The notes below the pieces were generated by a model, which did no database searches, was not told where the DNA came from, and saw only the letters and a list, made by a program, of their open reading frames with translations. A stretch of 64,000 nt of DNA, from NCBI RefSeq assembly GCF_900109685.1, contig NZ_FOBB01000001.1:1550001-1614000 (forward strand), read 5' to 3'. This DNA comes from Chitinophaga rupis (GTDB lineage Bacteria; Bacteroidota; Bacteroidia; Chitinophagales; Chitinophagaceae). Shown piece after piece: positions 1 to 8,266 of this stretch (position 1 is the stretch's first letter; every line of letters begins with the position of its first letter). Position numbers and translations under genes: made by a program.

Positions 1-365
1 TCCAGGCATTTGGCTCTTACCCGCAGGAGGTGCACCGCGACCACTGGACACCGGAAAACACGGATGCCTGGTACCCGCGCTTTACTTACCTGGATACACG
101 CAATACCACGGCCCGTCAGTCGGACTACTGGCTGCAGGATGCCGCTTACCTGCGCCTGAAAAATATACAGATCGGTTATACACTGCCCGGTAACTGGACC
201 AGCCGCCTGCGTATACAACGGTTACGCGCCTACGTATCAATGGACAACCTGTTCACCAAAACCAATTTCTTTTACGCCTATGACCCGGAAACGGTTACCA
301 CCAGCGGCGGTACTTACCCGCAGGTGAAAACCTTTGTGTTTGGTCTTAACATTAACTTTAAATAA
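1..365 (+). CDS. SusC/RagA-family TonB-dependent receptor, C-terminal fragment
   Basis: The reading frame is open from base 3 and has no start in the window, so this is the 3' end of a gene cut by the left edge. The roughly 120 visible residues contain the typical end of a SusC barrel: a WTPENTDAWYPR segment, a YLRLKNIQIGYTLP strand, and the last strand closing with a FGLNINFK-type end. SusC proteins are outer-membrane channels that import glycans with TonB energy. Family assignment is supported by the SusD gene starting 9 bp later. The substrate cannot be read from this fragment. Confidence 0.9.
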   Translation, partial: QAFGSYPQEVHRDHWTPENTDAWYPRFTYLDTRNTTARQSDYWLQDAAYLRLKNIQIGYTLPGNWTSRLRIQRLRAYVSMDNLFTKTNFFYAYDPETVTTSGGTYPQVKTFVFGLNINFK

Positions 366-373
366 CCACTGCC

Positions 374-2047
374 ATGCAGCAACATATATTACGTATAGCC
401 CTGTGCATAACAGCTGTTTGTTTTTTTGCCGGCTGCTCCAAAGATTTCCTGGACCGCGGCGCGCTGGATGCTATTCCCAACGATGAGTTCTGGAAAACAG
501 AAGGACAGCTGAAGCTGGCCGTGAATGCCTGCTACGATTACCTGAAAGGCAAGAACGTAGTGGATATGGAGAACATGGGCGATAATACGGTGTACCCGCC
601 TATGAGCGATTACCTGGCCATTTCCACCGGCAATTATGACTTTACCCTGGGCACCGTTAACGCAGAGTGGGTGAACCAGTATAAAGGCATACGCCGCTGT
701 AATCACTTTTTAGAGAACTATCAGAAAGCCACCGGCATTCAGCAGGCAAAAATGAACCAGTACGCCGGCGAGGTGCGTTTTCTGCGCGCTTTCCTGTACA
801 GCTACCTGAGCTTTTTTTACGGTGACATACCGCTGGTGACCAATACCCTGAACATTGGTGATGATATAGTGTACGGCCCCCGCACACCGCGCACACAGGT
901 AGTGGATTTTATATTACAGCAGCTGGATTCTGCTGCCACAGAGCTGCCGGCCACCTATGCCGCCGCAGACCTGGGCCGTATCACCAAAGGCGCTGCACTG
1001 GGCTGGAAATCGCGCGTGGCGCTGTTCTACGGTAAGTATGATGTAGCGGAAGCAGCCGCCAAAGCAGTGATGGACCTGAATGTATACCAGCTGTACACAG
1101 CCGGCGGTACTAATAGCTACAATGAGCTGTTCACCCAGAAAGGTAAGCTAAGCGCTGGCGCTAATAAGGAAACTATACTGGCCAGGTTGTACCTCATAGA
1201 TGTATCTATGCACAACATGAGCCGGGAATGCCAGGTACCGGATCAAACCTCCCGCTTTTGTCCTACCAAATCACTGGTGGATGCCTATTTGTGCGCCGAT
1301 GGTATGCCCATCGAAAAATCGCCGTTGTACAATGAAGGTGCGCAGCAGGCTTATGGGGATGTGTTTAACAACCGCGACCCGCGCATGACGCAGACCATAC
1401 TGGCGCCTGGCGGCAGCTGGGGTGGTAAGGATGATGGTGACCAGGATGCCAATCCTTCCGACATTTTTAACCTGCCCAAATTCAATTCAGATAAAAAAGG
1501 CTGCGTAACAGCCACCGGTTATTATTTTACCAAGTATGTACAGGTATCGGCAGTAGCTACCTATAACAAAGACCCGAACGACATTCACATTATGCGCCTG
1601 GCAGAAATACTGCTGAACTATGCAGAAGCGCGTGAAATGCAGGGTAAGCTTACACAGGCCGACCTGGATATAACCATCAACAAGCTCCGCGACCGTGTAG
1701 GCATGCATCACATGATCATTGCGGAACTGGGCGCCTGGGGCATGGACCTGCGCACTGAAATACGCCGGGAGCGCCGTGTAGAGCTGGCGCTGGAAGGGCA
1801 GCGCTACTTTGACCTGCTGCGCTGGAAACAGGGCAGCCTGCTGGCTGCAGACGTAAAAGGCATGAAAAAAGCCTTTGTCCCCAGCTATATGCAGCAGTAT
1901 GTAGCCAGTGTGCCGGTAGATGCAAATGGTTACATGATCGTGAATACGGGCCGGCGTTTTGTTGATCCCAAGAATTACCTGTGGCCTATACCCTTAACAC
2001 AGTTCCAGCGGAATACGGAGCTGGGGCAGAACCAGGGATGGGAGTAA
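374..2047 (+). CDS. SusD/RagB-family nutrient-binding outer membrane lipoprotein
   Basis: 557 residues, starting 9 bp after the SusC stop, the standard SusC-SusD pair. The N-terminus is a lipoprotein signal peptide ending in FFAGC (Cys21), so the mature protein is lipid-anchored and would form the lid of the SusC channel. SusD hallmarks are present: the early FLD segment after the lipobox, helical TPR-like repeats, and the late RRERRVELALEGQRYFDLLRW motif region near residues 465-490. It binds the imported glycan at the cell surface. The ligand is unknown; downstream genes suggest an oxidised or 3-keto glycoside pathway. Confidence 0.96.
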   Translation: MQQHILRIALCITAVCFFAGCSKDFLDRGALDAIPNDEFWKTEGQLKLAVNACYDYLKGKNVVDMENMGDNTVYPPMSDYLAISTGNYDFTLGTVNAEWVNQYKGIRRCNHFLENYQKATGIQQAKMNQYAGEVRFLRAFLYSYLSFFYGDIPLVTNTLNIGDDIVYGPRTPRTQVVDFILQQLDSAATELPATYAAADLGRITKGAALGWKSRVALFYGKYDVAEAAAKAVMDLNVYQLYTAGGTNSYNELFTQKGKLSAGANKETILARLYLIDVSMHNMSRECQVPDQTSRFCPTKSLVDAYLCADGMPIEKSPLYNEGAQQAYGDVFNNRDPRMTQTILAPGGSWGGKDDGDQDANPSDIFNLPKFNSDKKGCVTATGYYFTKYVQVSAVATYNKDPNDIHIMRLAEILLNYAEAREMQGKLTQADLDITINKLRDRVGMHHMIIAELGAWGMDLRTEIRRERRVELALEGQRYFDLLRWKQGSLLAADVKGMKKAFVPSYMQQYVASVPVDANGYMIVNTGRRFVDPKNYLWPIPLTQFQRNTELGQNQGWE

Positions 2048-2057
2048 AAAGAGTATT

Positions 2058-2870
2058 ATGAAGTATTGTATAATAATAAGCTTGTGCATTTTGCTGGCTG
2101 CGTGCAGCACTAACAAAACTGCTACAGGAACGGAAGCCATGCCGGTTGATACCATTAAGGTATTAACCTATAACATTCATCATGCAAACCCGCCATCTAA
2201 AAAAGATGTAATAGACCTGGATGCTATTGCCGGTGTTATTAATCAGCAGCATCCTGATTTTGTGGCCTTGCAGGAAGTGGATGTGCATACCGGCCGCTCC
2301 GGCCGCGATGTGCATGAGGCGGAGGTGCTGGCGGTCAAAACCGGCATGCACGCACAGTTTGCGAAAGGCATACCTTATGATGGCGGTGAGTATGGCATTG
2401 CCGTATTATCCCGCTATCCCATAAAGGAGGGGCATGCTTATCAGCTGCCATCTGCTCCCGGCTCCAAAGGGGAGCCACGCGCCTTATGTACGGTTAAGGT
2501 AAAGCTGAAGAACGGCCGGCGTGTTATGATGGCCAGCACACACCTGGATGTATTAAAACCAGATACTGACCGCTTGTTACAGATGCGTGAAATAAGCCGC
2601 TTACTGGGCCAGGCAGGTATGCCGGTAATACTGGCCGGTGACTTTAACGCTAAGCCGGGCAGCGCTGCCATACAAGTACTGGACAGCGCCTTTACCCGTA
2701 CCTGTGATAATTGCCCGTTCACCATCCCGGTGGATGCGCCTAACCGTACCATAGACCTGATAGCCTATGCGCCGGCAAAGGCTTTTCGCGTAATAGAACA
2801 TACCGTGATACCGGAACGCTATGCATCGGACCACTTACCGGTAGCGGCTAAGCTGGTGCTGGTGCAATGA
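2058..2870 (+). CDS. Endonuclease/exonuclease/phosphatase-family lipoprotein
   Basis: 270 residues, 10 bp after susD and probably in the same operon. A lipobox (LLAAC, Cys16) predicts an exported lipoprotein. The catalytic motifs of the EEP (DNase I-like) fold are visible: LQEVD, GDFNAKPG with the Asp/Asn pair, and the terminal SDHLPV with the Asp-His pair. Members of this fold cleave phosphodiester or phosphomonoester bonds; small extracytoplasmic EEP proteins in polysaccharide loci are often of unknown substrate. A sugar-phosphate or phospholipid head group is more plausible here than DNA because of the operon context, but this is inference. Confidence 0.88.
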   Translation: MKYCIIISLCILLAACSTNKTATGTEAMPVDTIKVLTYNIHHANPPSKKDVIDLDAIAGVINQQHPDFVALQEVDVHTGRSGRDVHEAEVLAVKTGMHAQFAKGIPYDGGEYGIAVLSRYPIKEGHAYQLPSAPGSKGEPRALCTVKVKLKNGRRVMMASTHLDVLKPDTDRLLQMREISRLLGQAGMPVILAGDFNAKPGSAAIQVLDSAFTRTCDNCPFTIPVDAPNRTIDLIAYAPAKAFRVIEHTVIPERYASDHLPVAAKLVLVQ

Positions 2871-2957
2871 ATTAAATTATGATTTCCCGCATTTAAGTCA
2901 TAAATTAAAAGCCTTCTGTCAACCAAATCACGTTATCTAACATCAAACCGGAAAAAC

Positions 2958-4352
2958 ATGTCTGAAAATTCGATGGAAAATTCCCGCAGAGGGTTTATCA
3001 GTAAGCTAGCCAAAGGAGTAGTAGGCGCCTCCCTGTTCCCTGGCATTATTACCGCTGCGGATAAAAAGCGTAACCTGGAATCACTGTCACGCATACGCGA
3101 AAAATACAGTGCCAATGACCAGATTCAGATTGCGCTGATAGGCGCGGGTGGTATGGGCTCTGCCGATACCAACACGGCTATTACGGTGCCGGGCGTAAAA
3201 TTAATTGCAGCCTGTGACCTGTACGACGGCCGTTTGGCGGATGCTAAAAAGAAATGGGGTAATGATATTTATACTACCCGTGATTACAAAGAGATACTGG
3301 AACGTAAGGATGTGGATGCCGTGATCATTGCTACGCCTGACTTCTGGCATAAGGATATTTCGGTAGCTGCCATGAACAAAGGTAAATCCGTATACTGTGA
3401 AAAGCCCATGGTGCATGAGATAGGCGAAGGCCCTGCCGTGGTGGAAGCACAGCAAAAGAATGGTAAGGTAGTGTACCAGGTAGGCAGCCAGGGCATGAGC
3501 TCACTGGGTAATGAAAAAGCCCGGCAACTGCTGAAAGACGGTGCTATTGGTAAGCTGAACTACGCGGAAGGTTTTTGGGCGCGTATGTCACCACAGGGCG
3601 CCTGGCAGTACCCCATACCAGCAGATGCATCGCCTAAAACAGTGGATTGGGAAACTTACCTGCTGCATGCGCCTAAACGTGAATTTGACCCGCTGCGGTT
3701 TTTCCGCTGGCGTAATTATAGAGATTATGGCACCGGTGTTTCCGGCGACCTGTTTGTGCACCTGTTCTCCAGCCTGCACTTTGTAACCGGCTCCATGGGG
3801 CCTAACAAAGTAATGGCTACCGGCGGCCTGCGTTACTGGAATGATGGGCGCGAGGTGCCGGACATTATGCTGGGCATGTTCGATTACCCGGAAACAGCGG
3901 CGCATCCTGCATTTAACCTGTCGCTGCGGGTGAACTTTGTGGATGGTACCGGTGGCACCAACTATCTGCGCATGGTAGGCAGCGAAGGTTCTATGACGGT
4001 AGAGTGGGATAAGGTAACCCTGCTGCGTAATAAAGGAGATGAGGAAGATCCTTTGCTGAAAAGTAAAAAAACAGAAGGTGCTGCCAATGCGAACGGCCGG
4101 CAATATGTGTATGACCGGAAAAGTATGCTGCCGCCTGAGAAGCTGGAGTATGTAGCAGATGCAGGTTATAAAGGCGCGCACTTTGATCACTTCTATAACC
4201 TGTTCAACGCTATGCGTACCGGTGGCAAGGTGCATGAAGATGCGCTGTTCGGCTACCGTGCAGCTGCACCGGCCTTGCTGTGTAACGACAGCTATTTCCA
4301 GAATAAGATTATTGGATGGGATCCGAAAGACCTGAAATTGATAAACAAGTAA
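2958..4352 (+). CDS. Exported Gfo/Idh/MocA-family NAD(P)-dependent oxidoreductase
   Basis: 464 residues. The N-terminus carries a twin-arginine signal (SRRGFISK, Arg10-Arg11, followed by a hydrophobic stretch), so the protein is probably folded with its cofactor before export. The Rossmann fingerprint GAGGMG lies at residues 62-67 and the family EKP motif at 148-150, with the C-terminal substrate-binding beta domain after about residue 170. Enzymes of this family oxidise or reduce sugar carbons using bound NAD. The adjacent DUF1080 gene, 6 bp downstream, points to 3-keto-glycoside chemistry in the periplasm. The exact sugar is not deducible. Confidence 0.92.
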   Translation: MSENSMENSRRGFISKLAKGVVGASLFPGIITAADKKRNLESLSRIREKYSANDQIQIALIGAGGMGSADTNTAITVPGVKLIAACDLYDGRLADAKKKWGNDIYTTRDYKEILERKDVDAVIIATPDFWHKDISVAAMNKGKSVYCEKPMVHEIGEGPAVVEAQQKNGKVVYQVGSQGMSSLGNEKARQLLKDGAIGKLNYAEGFWARMSPQGAWQYPIPADASPKTVDWETYLLHAPKREFDPLRFFRWRNYRDYGTGVSGDLFVHLFSSLHFVTGSMGPNKVMATGGLRYWNDGREVPDIMLGMFDYPETAAHPAFNLSLRVNFVDGTGGTNYLRMVGSEGSMTVEWDKVTLLRNKGDEEDPLLKSKKTEGAANANGRQYVYDRKSMLPPEKLEYVADAGYKGAHFDHFYNLFNAMRTGGKVHEDALFGYRAAAPALLCNDSYFQNKIIGWDPKDLKLINK

Positions 4353-4358
4353 AAAATA

Positions 4359-5162
4359 ATGATCATGAGAAAATTATTTGTTCCGGCTTTATCTGTGTTA
4401 ACCGCTGTTGCAATGGCATGCGGTAATGCATCTACCCCGGAAAGTAAAACTGATTCCACTACTGTGAGCGCTGATACCACCGCCGCTGCTACTACGCTTA
4501 CTGCAGATACAGCGCCGGCCAATGTATTGACCGATGCTGAAAAAGCAGACGGCTGGAAATTATTGTTTAACGGGCAGAACCTGGATGGCTGGCATATTTA
4601 CAAAGGCAAAACCTCCAACAGCTGGGTAGCAGAAAATGGTACCCTGCATTGCCTGGGCAGCGAAAAAGATAAAAGCGATAAAAGAGCTGATCTTACGTCC
4701 GACAGCACATATGATAATTTTGAGCTGCAGGCCGACTGGAAGCTGGCTCCCAAAGGCAATAGCGGCATCATTTACCTGGCATCAGAAGAATTTGATGCAG
4801 CGTATAAGAGCGGCCCGGAATATCAATTGATAGATGATGAGAACTTCCCTGAAAAGCTGGAGGGCTGGCAAAAGACCGGCGCTAACTACGCCATGGGCGA
4901 TCCGCTGGTGGCTGCTGCAAAACCCATTGGCGAATGGAACCAGGCCCGCATTATTGTAAATAAGGGGCATGTGGAACACTGGCTGAACGGGCAAAAAACA
5001 GCTGAATATACCATAGGCTCACCGGAATGGAAGAAAGCCAAGGAAACCGGTAAGTGGAAAGATGCCAAGGGATATGGCGCTACCAAAAAAGGCCATATAG
5101 ACCTGCAGGACCATGGCAGCGAAATCTGGTTTAAGAATGTAAAGATCAAAGAGCTTAAATAA
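4359..5162 (+). CDS. DUF1080 (3-keto-disaccharide hydrolase-type) lipoprotein
   Basis: 267 residues. The signal peptide ends in a lipobox (VAMAC), followed by a low-complexity Ser/Thr/Ala/Asp linker to about residue 55 and then a DUF1080 concanavalin-like domain opening with GWKLLFNGQNLDGWHIYKG and containing the conserved GNSGIIYL and EYQLIDDEN segments. DUF1080 proteins cleave glycosides whose sugar has been oxidised at C3, usually next to Gfo/Idh oxidoreductases as here. ATG at 4359 is used; ATG at 4365 would remove only two residues. It is the last gene of the operon, before a hairpin terminator. Confidence 0.92.
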   Translation: MIMRKLFVPALSVLTAVAMACGNASTPESKTDSTTVSADTTAAATTLTADTAPANVLTDAEKADGWKLLFNGQNLDGWHIYKGKTSNSWVAENGTLHCLGSEKDKSDKRADLTSDSTYDNFELQADWKLAPKGNSGIIYLASEEFDAAYKSGPEYQLIDDENFPEKLEGWQKTGANYAMGDPLVAAAKPIGEWNQARIIVNKGHVEHWLNGQKTAEYTIGSPEWKKAKETGKWKDAKGYGATKKGHIDLQDHGSEIWFKNVKIKELK

Positions 5163-5180
5163 TCAGCGCATTACTACATA

Positions 5181-5215
5181 AAAAAAGCATCTCACGTACA
5201 TGAGATGCTTTTTTT
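5181..5215. terminator. Bidirectional intrinsic terminator
   Basis: A 14-bp stem (A-run plus GCATCTCA, loop CGTACA, TGAGATGC plus T-run) sits between the converging DUF1080 and sodA genes. The A-run on one side and T-run on the other let it stop transcription from either strand. Confidence 0.9.
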
Positions 5216-5236
5216 GTTATAGATAGCAGGTGGTGA

Positions 5237-5848
5237 CTATTTTTTCACCGCTGCATCATAGTTTTTGCTAACGGCATCCCAGTTAACAGCATTCCAGAAT
5301 GCTTTCAGGTATTCCGGGCGGCGGTTCTGGTATTTCAGGTAGTAAGCATGTTCCCATACGTCCACACCTAAAACGGGCGTGCCTTTAACTTCAGCTACAT
5401 CCATCAGGGGATTGTCCTGGTTGGGGGTAGAAGTTACTTCCAGCTTGCCATCCTTTACAATTAACCAGGCCCAGCCTGAACCAAAGCGGGTAGCGCCGGC
5501 AGCGTTCAGCTTTTCTTTGAACTCATCAAAAGAGCCAAAGGTGCTTTTAATAGCTTCGGCCAGTGCGCCTTTAGGCTCGCCGCCTGCATTGGGGCCCAGG
5601 ATCTGCCAGAAGAAGCTGTGGTTCCAGTGACCACCGCCATTGTTGCGTACAGCAGGGCTTATTTTACCGGCGCTGGCTACCAGCTCATCCAGTGATTTAT
5701 TTTCATGCTCAGTACCGGCAACGGCTTTATTCAGGTTATCTACGTAAGCCTGATGGTGTTTGCCATGGTGAATTTCCATGGTGGTTTTATCAATATGCGG
5801 TTCCAATGCGTCGGTTGCATATGGTAAGCTCGGGAGTGTAAATGCCAT
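5237..5848 (-). CDS. sodA: Superoxide dismutase, manganese type
   Basis: 203 residues when started at the ATG at 5848 ([10 protein letters not shown], aligning with the known Mn-SOD N-terminus); the frame stays open upstream to 5926, but that would overlap the promoter. It disproportionates superoxide in the cytoplasm. Metal ligands are His27, His77, Asp163 and His167 (in DVWEH). Gly residues before the second His (NNGGGHWNH) and the Gln in NQDNPLM are features of Mn rather than Fe enzymes, although cambialistic use of iron cannot be excluded. Monocistronic, with its own promoter and terminator. Confidence 0.96.
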   Translation of the reverse strand: MAFTLPSLPYATDALEPHIDKTTMEIHHGKHHQAYVDNLNKAVAGTEHENKSLDELVASAGKISPAVRNNGGGHWNHSFFWQILGPNAGGEPKGALAEAIKSTFGSFDEFKEKLNAAGATRFGSGWAWLIVKDGKLEVTSTPNQDNPLMDVAEVKGTPVLGVDVWEHAYYLKYQNRRPEYLKAFWNAVNWDAVSKNYDAAVKK

Positions 5849-5895
5849 AACTTGATTTTTTATGGTTAATGAATAAGTATAAATTTTACGGGTTT

Positions 5896-5927
5896 CAAAT
5901 TTACTGCCTAATAGGGGAATAATCAAA
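5896..5927 (-). promoter_or_regulatory. Bacteroidota-type promoter of sodA
   Basis: On the minus strand a TTTG (-33 element, 5924-5927) is followed after 20 nt by TAAATTTG (5896-5903), a full match to the TAnnTTTG -7 consensus. This places transcription start near 5889 and a leader of about 40 nt before the ATG at 5848, which also argues against the longer N-terminus. Confidence 0.7.
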
Positions 5928-5935
5928 CATAGTTA

Positions 5936-6126
5936 GTCCATGGTCCATAGTCGATGGTCCATGGCATACAACATAGGGTAGCAGTACAAAGGATTATAGG
6001 CGATGTTAAGAGGTGTTTAAATAATATAAAAGATTGCAGAAATAACATTAGTGGCTCAGCAGTACTTTGGCTGCGGTACAATTGAACATGTTTTAGGCAA
6101 TGGACCATCGACTATGGACCATGGAC
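5936..6126. repeat. Dispersed element with perfect 27-bp inverted ends (copy 1)
   Basis: The left end (5936-5962) begins GTCCATGGTCCATAGTCGAT and the right end (6100-6126) is its exact reverse complement over 27 bp. The 137-bp core is AT-rich and has no ORF. The ends are internally repetitive (GTCCAT units), so the transcript could fold into a long rod. Related copies are at 34060-34198 (good) and 18429-18642 (degenerate). No transposase is present. It fills most of the gene-free interval 5927-6285 between sodA and the PAS-LuxR gene; the rest of that interval shows nothing else clear. Confidence 0.85.
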
Positions 6127-6285
6127 TGGGCGGCCAATGCCCCGCCCCTAAAATAACCTTGCACATATAGGTTTTTATTTTAAATTTACAGAATAAGCGT
6201 TGCAACAGCTTTTCATATACATATTTTTTCGTATATACTAATACGTGAGAGCCCGTTTCACTATTGTTTGTTTAAAACTTAACGT

Positions 6286-6993
6286 ATGCAGACTGAAGAC
6301 CCTGGCATGACACCAAACCCATCCACCGCAGCATTGCAGAAGGAGCATAAGCAATTAAAAGAACGTGTACAGTGGCTGGAAAACATGCTGCATCATGTGC
6401 CGGCAATGGTGTTTACCGCCGACCAGCGCAACAGCCAGGTAAGCTGGTGTAATGCATATATGGAAACCTTTACCGGTTACACCTTAACGGAAATGCATAC
6501 ACTGGGCCTGGAATTTTTCCGGCAATTCATACATCCTGATGATTTTGAGATCACCCGTACCGCCCAGGAATCTTTTCAGAACAATAAGAATATTTTTGGC
6601 GGCGTAACCCGGGTGCGGCCCCGCGGGCAGCGCGACTGGCGCTGGCTGGTAGGCTTAACCATTCCTTTCAGCCATGATGAGAAAGGGGAGGTAAAAGATG
6701 TGATCTGCGCCTTCCTGGACCTGACCATGGCTATTGATACCCATACCCAGCTGGCCGATGCAATGAGCGAAGTGTTGCGCCGGCAGAACGAAAGCCTGCT
6801 GCATAAGCTCACCTTTCGTGAAAAGGATGTGCTGGCGCTTGCGGTGAAGGGATTGAACAATAAAGAGATTGCCCAGCAGCTGAACCTGAGCCGCCATACG
6901 GTGGAAACACACCGCAAGAACATACGCCTGAAGCTAAAGGTGCGGAACACCACAGAGCTGGTGACCATTGCCCGTAAGATCGGCTTCCAGTAA
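6286..6993 (+). CDS. PAS domain - LuxR-type HTH transcriptional regulator
   Basis: 235 residues. A short N-terminal coiled segment (to about residue 35) leads into a PAS domain with PAC extension (about 40-150: the FTGYTLTEM and GEVKDVICAFLDLT segments), and a C-terminal LuxR/GerE helix-turn-helix (about 172-235: LTFREKDVLALAVKGLNNKEIA, SRHTVETHRKNI). It has neither receiver nor kinase domain, so the PAS domain probably senses a small ligand, redox state or partner directly. The gene stands alone; the nearest possible target sites are the palindrome at 7018-7037 and the SPFH gene downstream. Confidence 0.9.
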   Translation: MQTEDPGMTPNPSTAALQKEHKQLKERVQWLENMLHHVPAMVFTADQRNSQVSWCNAYMETFTGYTLTEMHTLGLEFFRQFIHPDDFEITRTAQESFQNNKNIFGGVTRVRPRGQRDWRWLVGLTIPFSHDEKGEVKDVICAFLDLTMAIDTHTQLADAMSEVLRRQNESLLHKLTFREKDVLALAVKGLNNKEIAQQLNLSRHTVETHRKNIRLKLKVRNTTELVTIARKIGFQ

Positions 6994-7017
6994 ACATATT
7001 AACAAAATTTTTTAAAA

Positions 7018-7037
7018 AATACCCAAGCTTGGGTATT
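7018..7037. promoter_or_regulatory. Perfect 20-bp palindrome
   Basis: AATACCCAAGCTTGGGTATT lies 24 bp after the PAS-LuxR stop and about 165 bp before the SPFH gene. It is perfectly symmetric with no spacer, as expected for a dimeric regulator site. With its A-rich left flank and TTTC right flank it could instead act as a weak terminator. The rest of 6994-7200 shows nothing clear. Confidence 0.4.
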
Positions 7038-7200
7038 TCATCACCGGAGAAACCCGACTAATTTAGTGAGTGTTAATAGTATCAGGATCCCTGTTTAACT
7101 ATGACCATTAGGAAAAGGCCTTCATCCGTTGTTTGTTTTTCCTTAATATATATATTCGGCAATTTGGTTATATTTATTCTCTAAATCCAAATCCCTGCAT

Positions 7201-8136
7201 ATGCCGAGTATTGTTCTTTCCACAATCATCGTCCTTTTAATTTTCTGGGTTTTCTTTTCGTCGTTTGTAACCGTCCAGCAAGGTACTATTGCAATTACCA
7301 CTATTTTCGGCAAGTACAGCCGTATCATGCGCCCCGGTTTAAACTTCAAGATCCCCATAATTGAAAAGGTATTTAAACGCATTTCCATCCAGAACCGCTC
7401 TGTGGAGCTGGAGTTCCAGGCCATTACCATTGACCAGGCGAATGTGTATTTCAAGGCCATGCTGCTGTATGCCGTATGGAACCAGGAAGAAGAGACCATT
7501 AAAAGCGTGGCTTTTAAATTTATGGATGAACGCAGCTTTATGCAGGCGCTCATCCGCACCATTGAAGGCAGTATCCGTGGTTTTGTGGCTACCAAGCGCC
7601 AGTCTGAAGTGCTGGGCCTGCGCCGTGAAATTACGGAAAACGTAAAAGAGCAGATAGACAAAACGCTGGAAGGCTGGGGCTATCACCTGCTGGACCTTCA
7701 GATGAACGACATTACCTTTGATGACGCCATTATGAAATCCATGGCGCAGGTAGTGGCTTCCAACAACCTGAAAGCGGCTGCTGAGAATGAAGGCCAGGCA
7801 TTGCTGATCACCAAAACCAAAGCGGCGGAAGCAGATGGTAATGCTATTAAAATAGCCGCAGAAGCCGAGCGGCAGGCTGCCCAGCTGCGTGGCCAGGGTG
7901 TGGCGCTGTTCCGGGAAGAAGTGGCCAAGGGTATGACCATGGCAGCCAAAGAAATGCAGCAGGCCAACCTGGATACTTCCGTGATCCTGTTCTCCATGTG
8001 GACGGAAGCTATTAAACACTTTGCCGAAAACGGCCGGGGCAACGTGATCTTCCTGGACGGTTCTTCTGAAGGCATGGACCATACCATGCAACAGATGATG
8101 GGGTTGAATAAGCTGATGGAACCCCAAAAAAAGTAA
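7201..8136 (+). CDS. SPFH/Band 7 (stomatin-prohibitin-like) membrane protein
   Basis: 311 residues. One N-terminal transmembrane segment (about 4-24) is followed by an SPFH domain (about 25-200: VQQGTIAITTIFGKYSRIMRPGLNFKIP opening and the NRSVELEFQAITIDQANVYFKAMLLY strands) and an alanine/glutamate-rich helical coiled-coil region (about 200-275: AAEADGNAIKIAAEAERQAAQ). Such proteins form large membrane-bound oligomers that organise membrane microdomains or control proteases such as FtsH. No NfeD-type partner gene is next to it. Monocistronic, ending before a strong terminator. Confidence 0.93.
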   Translation: MPSIVLSTIIVLLIFWVFFSSFVTVQQGTIAITTIFGKYSRIMRPGLNFKIPIIEKVFKRISIQNRSVELEFQAITIDQANVYFKAMLLYAVWNQEEETIKSVAFKFMDERSFMQALIRTIEGSIRGFVATKRQSEVLGLRREITENVKEQIDKTLEGWGYHLLDLQMNDITFDDAIMKSMAQVVASNNLKAAAENEGQALLITKTKAAEADGNAIKIAAEAERQAAQLRGQGVALFREEVAKGMTMAAKEMQQANLDTSVILFSMWTEAIKHFAENGRGNVIFLDGSSEGMDHTMQQMMGLNKLMEPQKK

Positions 8137-8266
8137 TTAATAATTAAGAATGAAGAATTAATAATTGAGTACTTCAAATAGAAAAGTCCTGCATTTAAAT
8201 GCAGGACTTTTTTTATTGGGCTACTTTTTAATTATTAATTCTTAATTGTTAACTCTTAATTAAAGA
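8134..8266. repeat. AT-rich inverted repeat pair flanking a terminator
   Basis: An AATTAATAATTAAGAATGAAG-like block right after the SPFH stop (8134-8168) is matched in inverted orientation by a TTAATTATTAATTCTTAATT block (8228-8262) that runs into the end of the TonB receptor gene. The pair brackets the perfect palindromic terminator at 8182-8214. It is a simple-sequence intergenic element; related AAT/TTA blocks occur at 12229-12506. Confidence 0.6.
8182..8214. terminator. Bidirectional intrinsic terminator (30-bp palindrome)
   Basis: AAAAGTCCTGCATTT is followed directly by its exact reverse complement and a T-run, between the converging SPFH and TonB-receptor genes. Confidence 0.9.

Noticed and set aside
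3588..4235. 215-residue open frame on the minus strand
   Set aside because: Antisense shadow of the Gfo/Idh oxidoreductase.
5849..5926. N-terminal extension of SodA to 5926
   Set aside because: It contains the sodA promoter and 5' leader, and the family N-terminus begins at the ATG at 5848.
5936..6126. Insertion sequence with lost transposase
   Set aside because: Core DNA shows no coding remnants and copies have unrelated core lengths; described as a palindromic element instead.
7339..8127. 262-residue open frame on the minus strand
   Set aside because: Antisense shadow of the SPFH gene; His-rich composition is the mirror of its codons.
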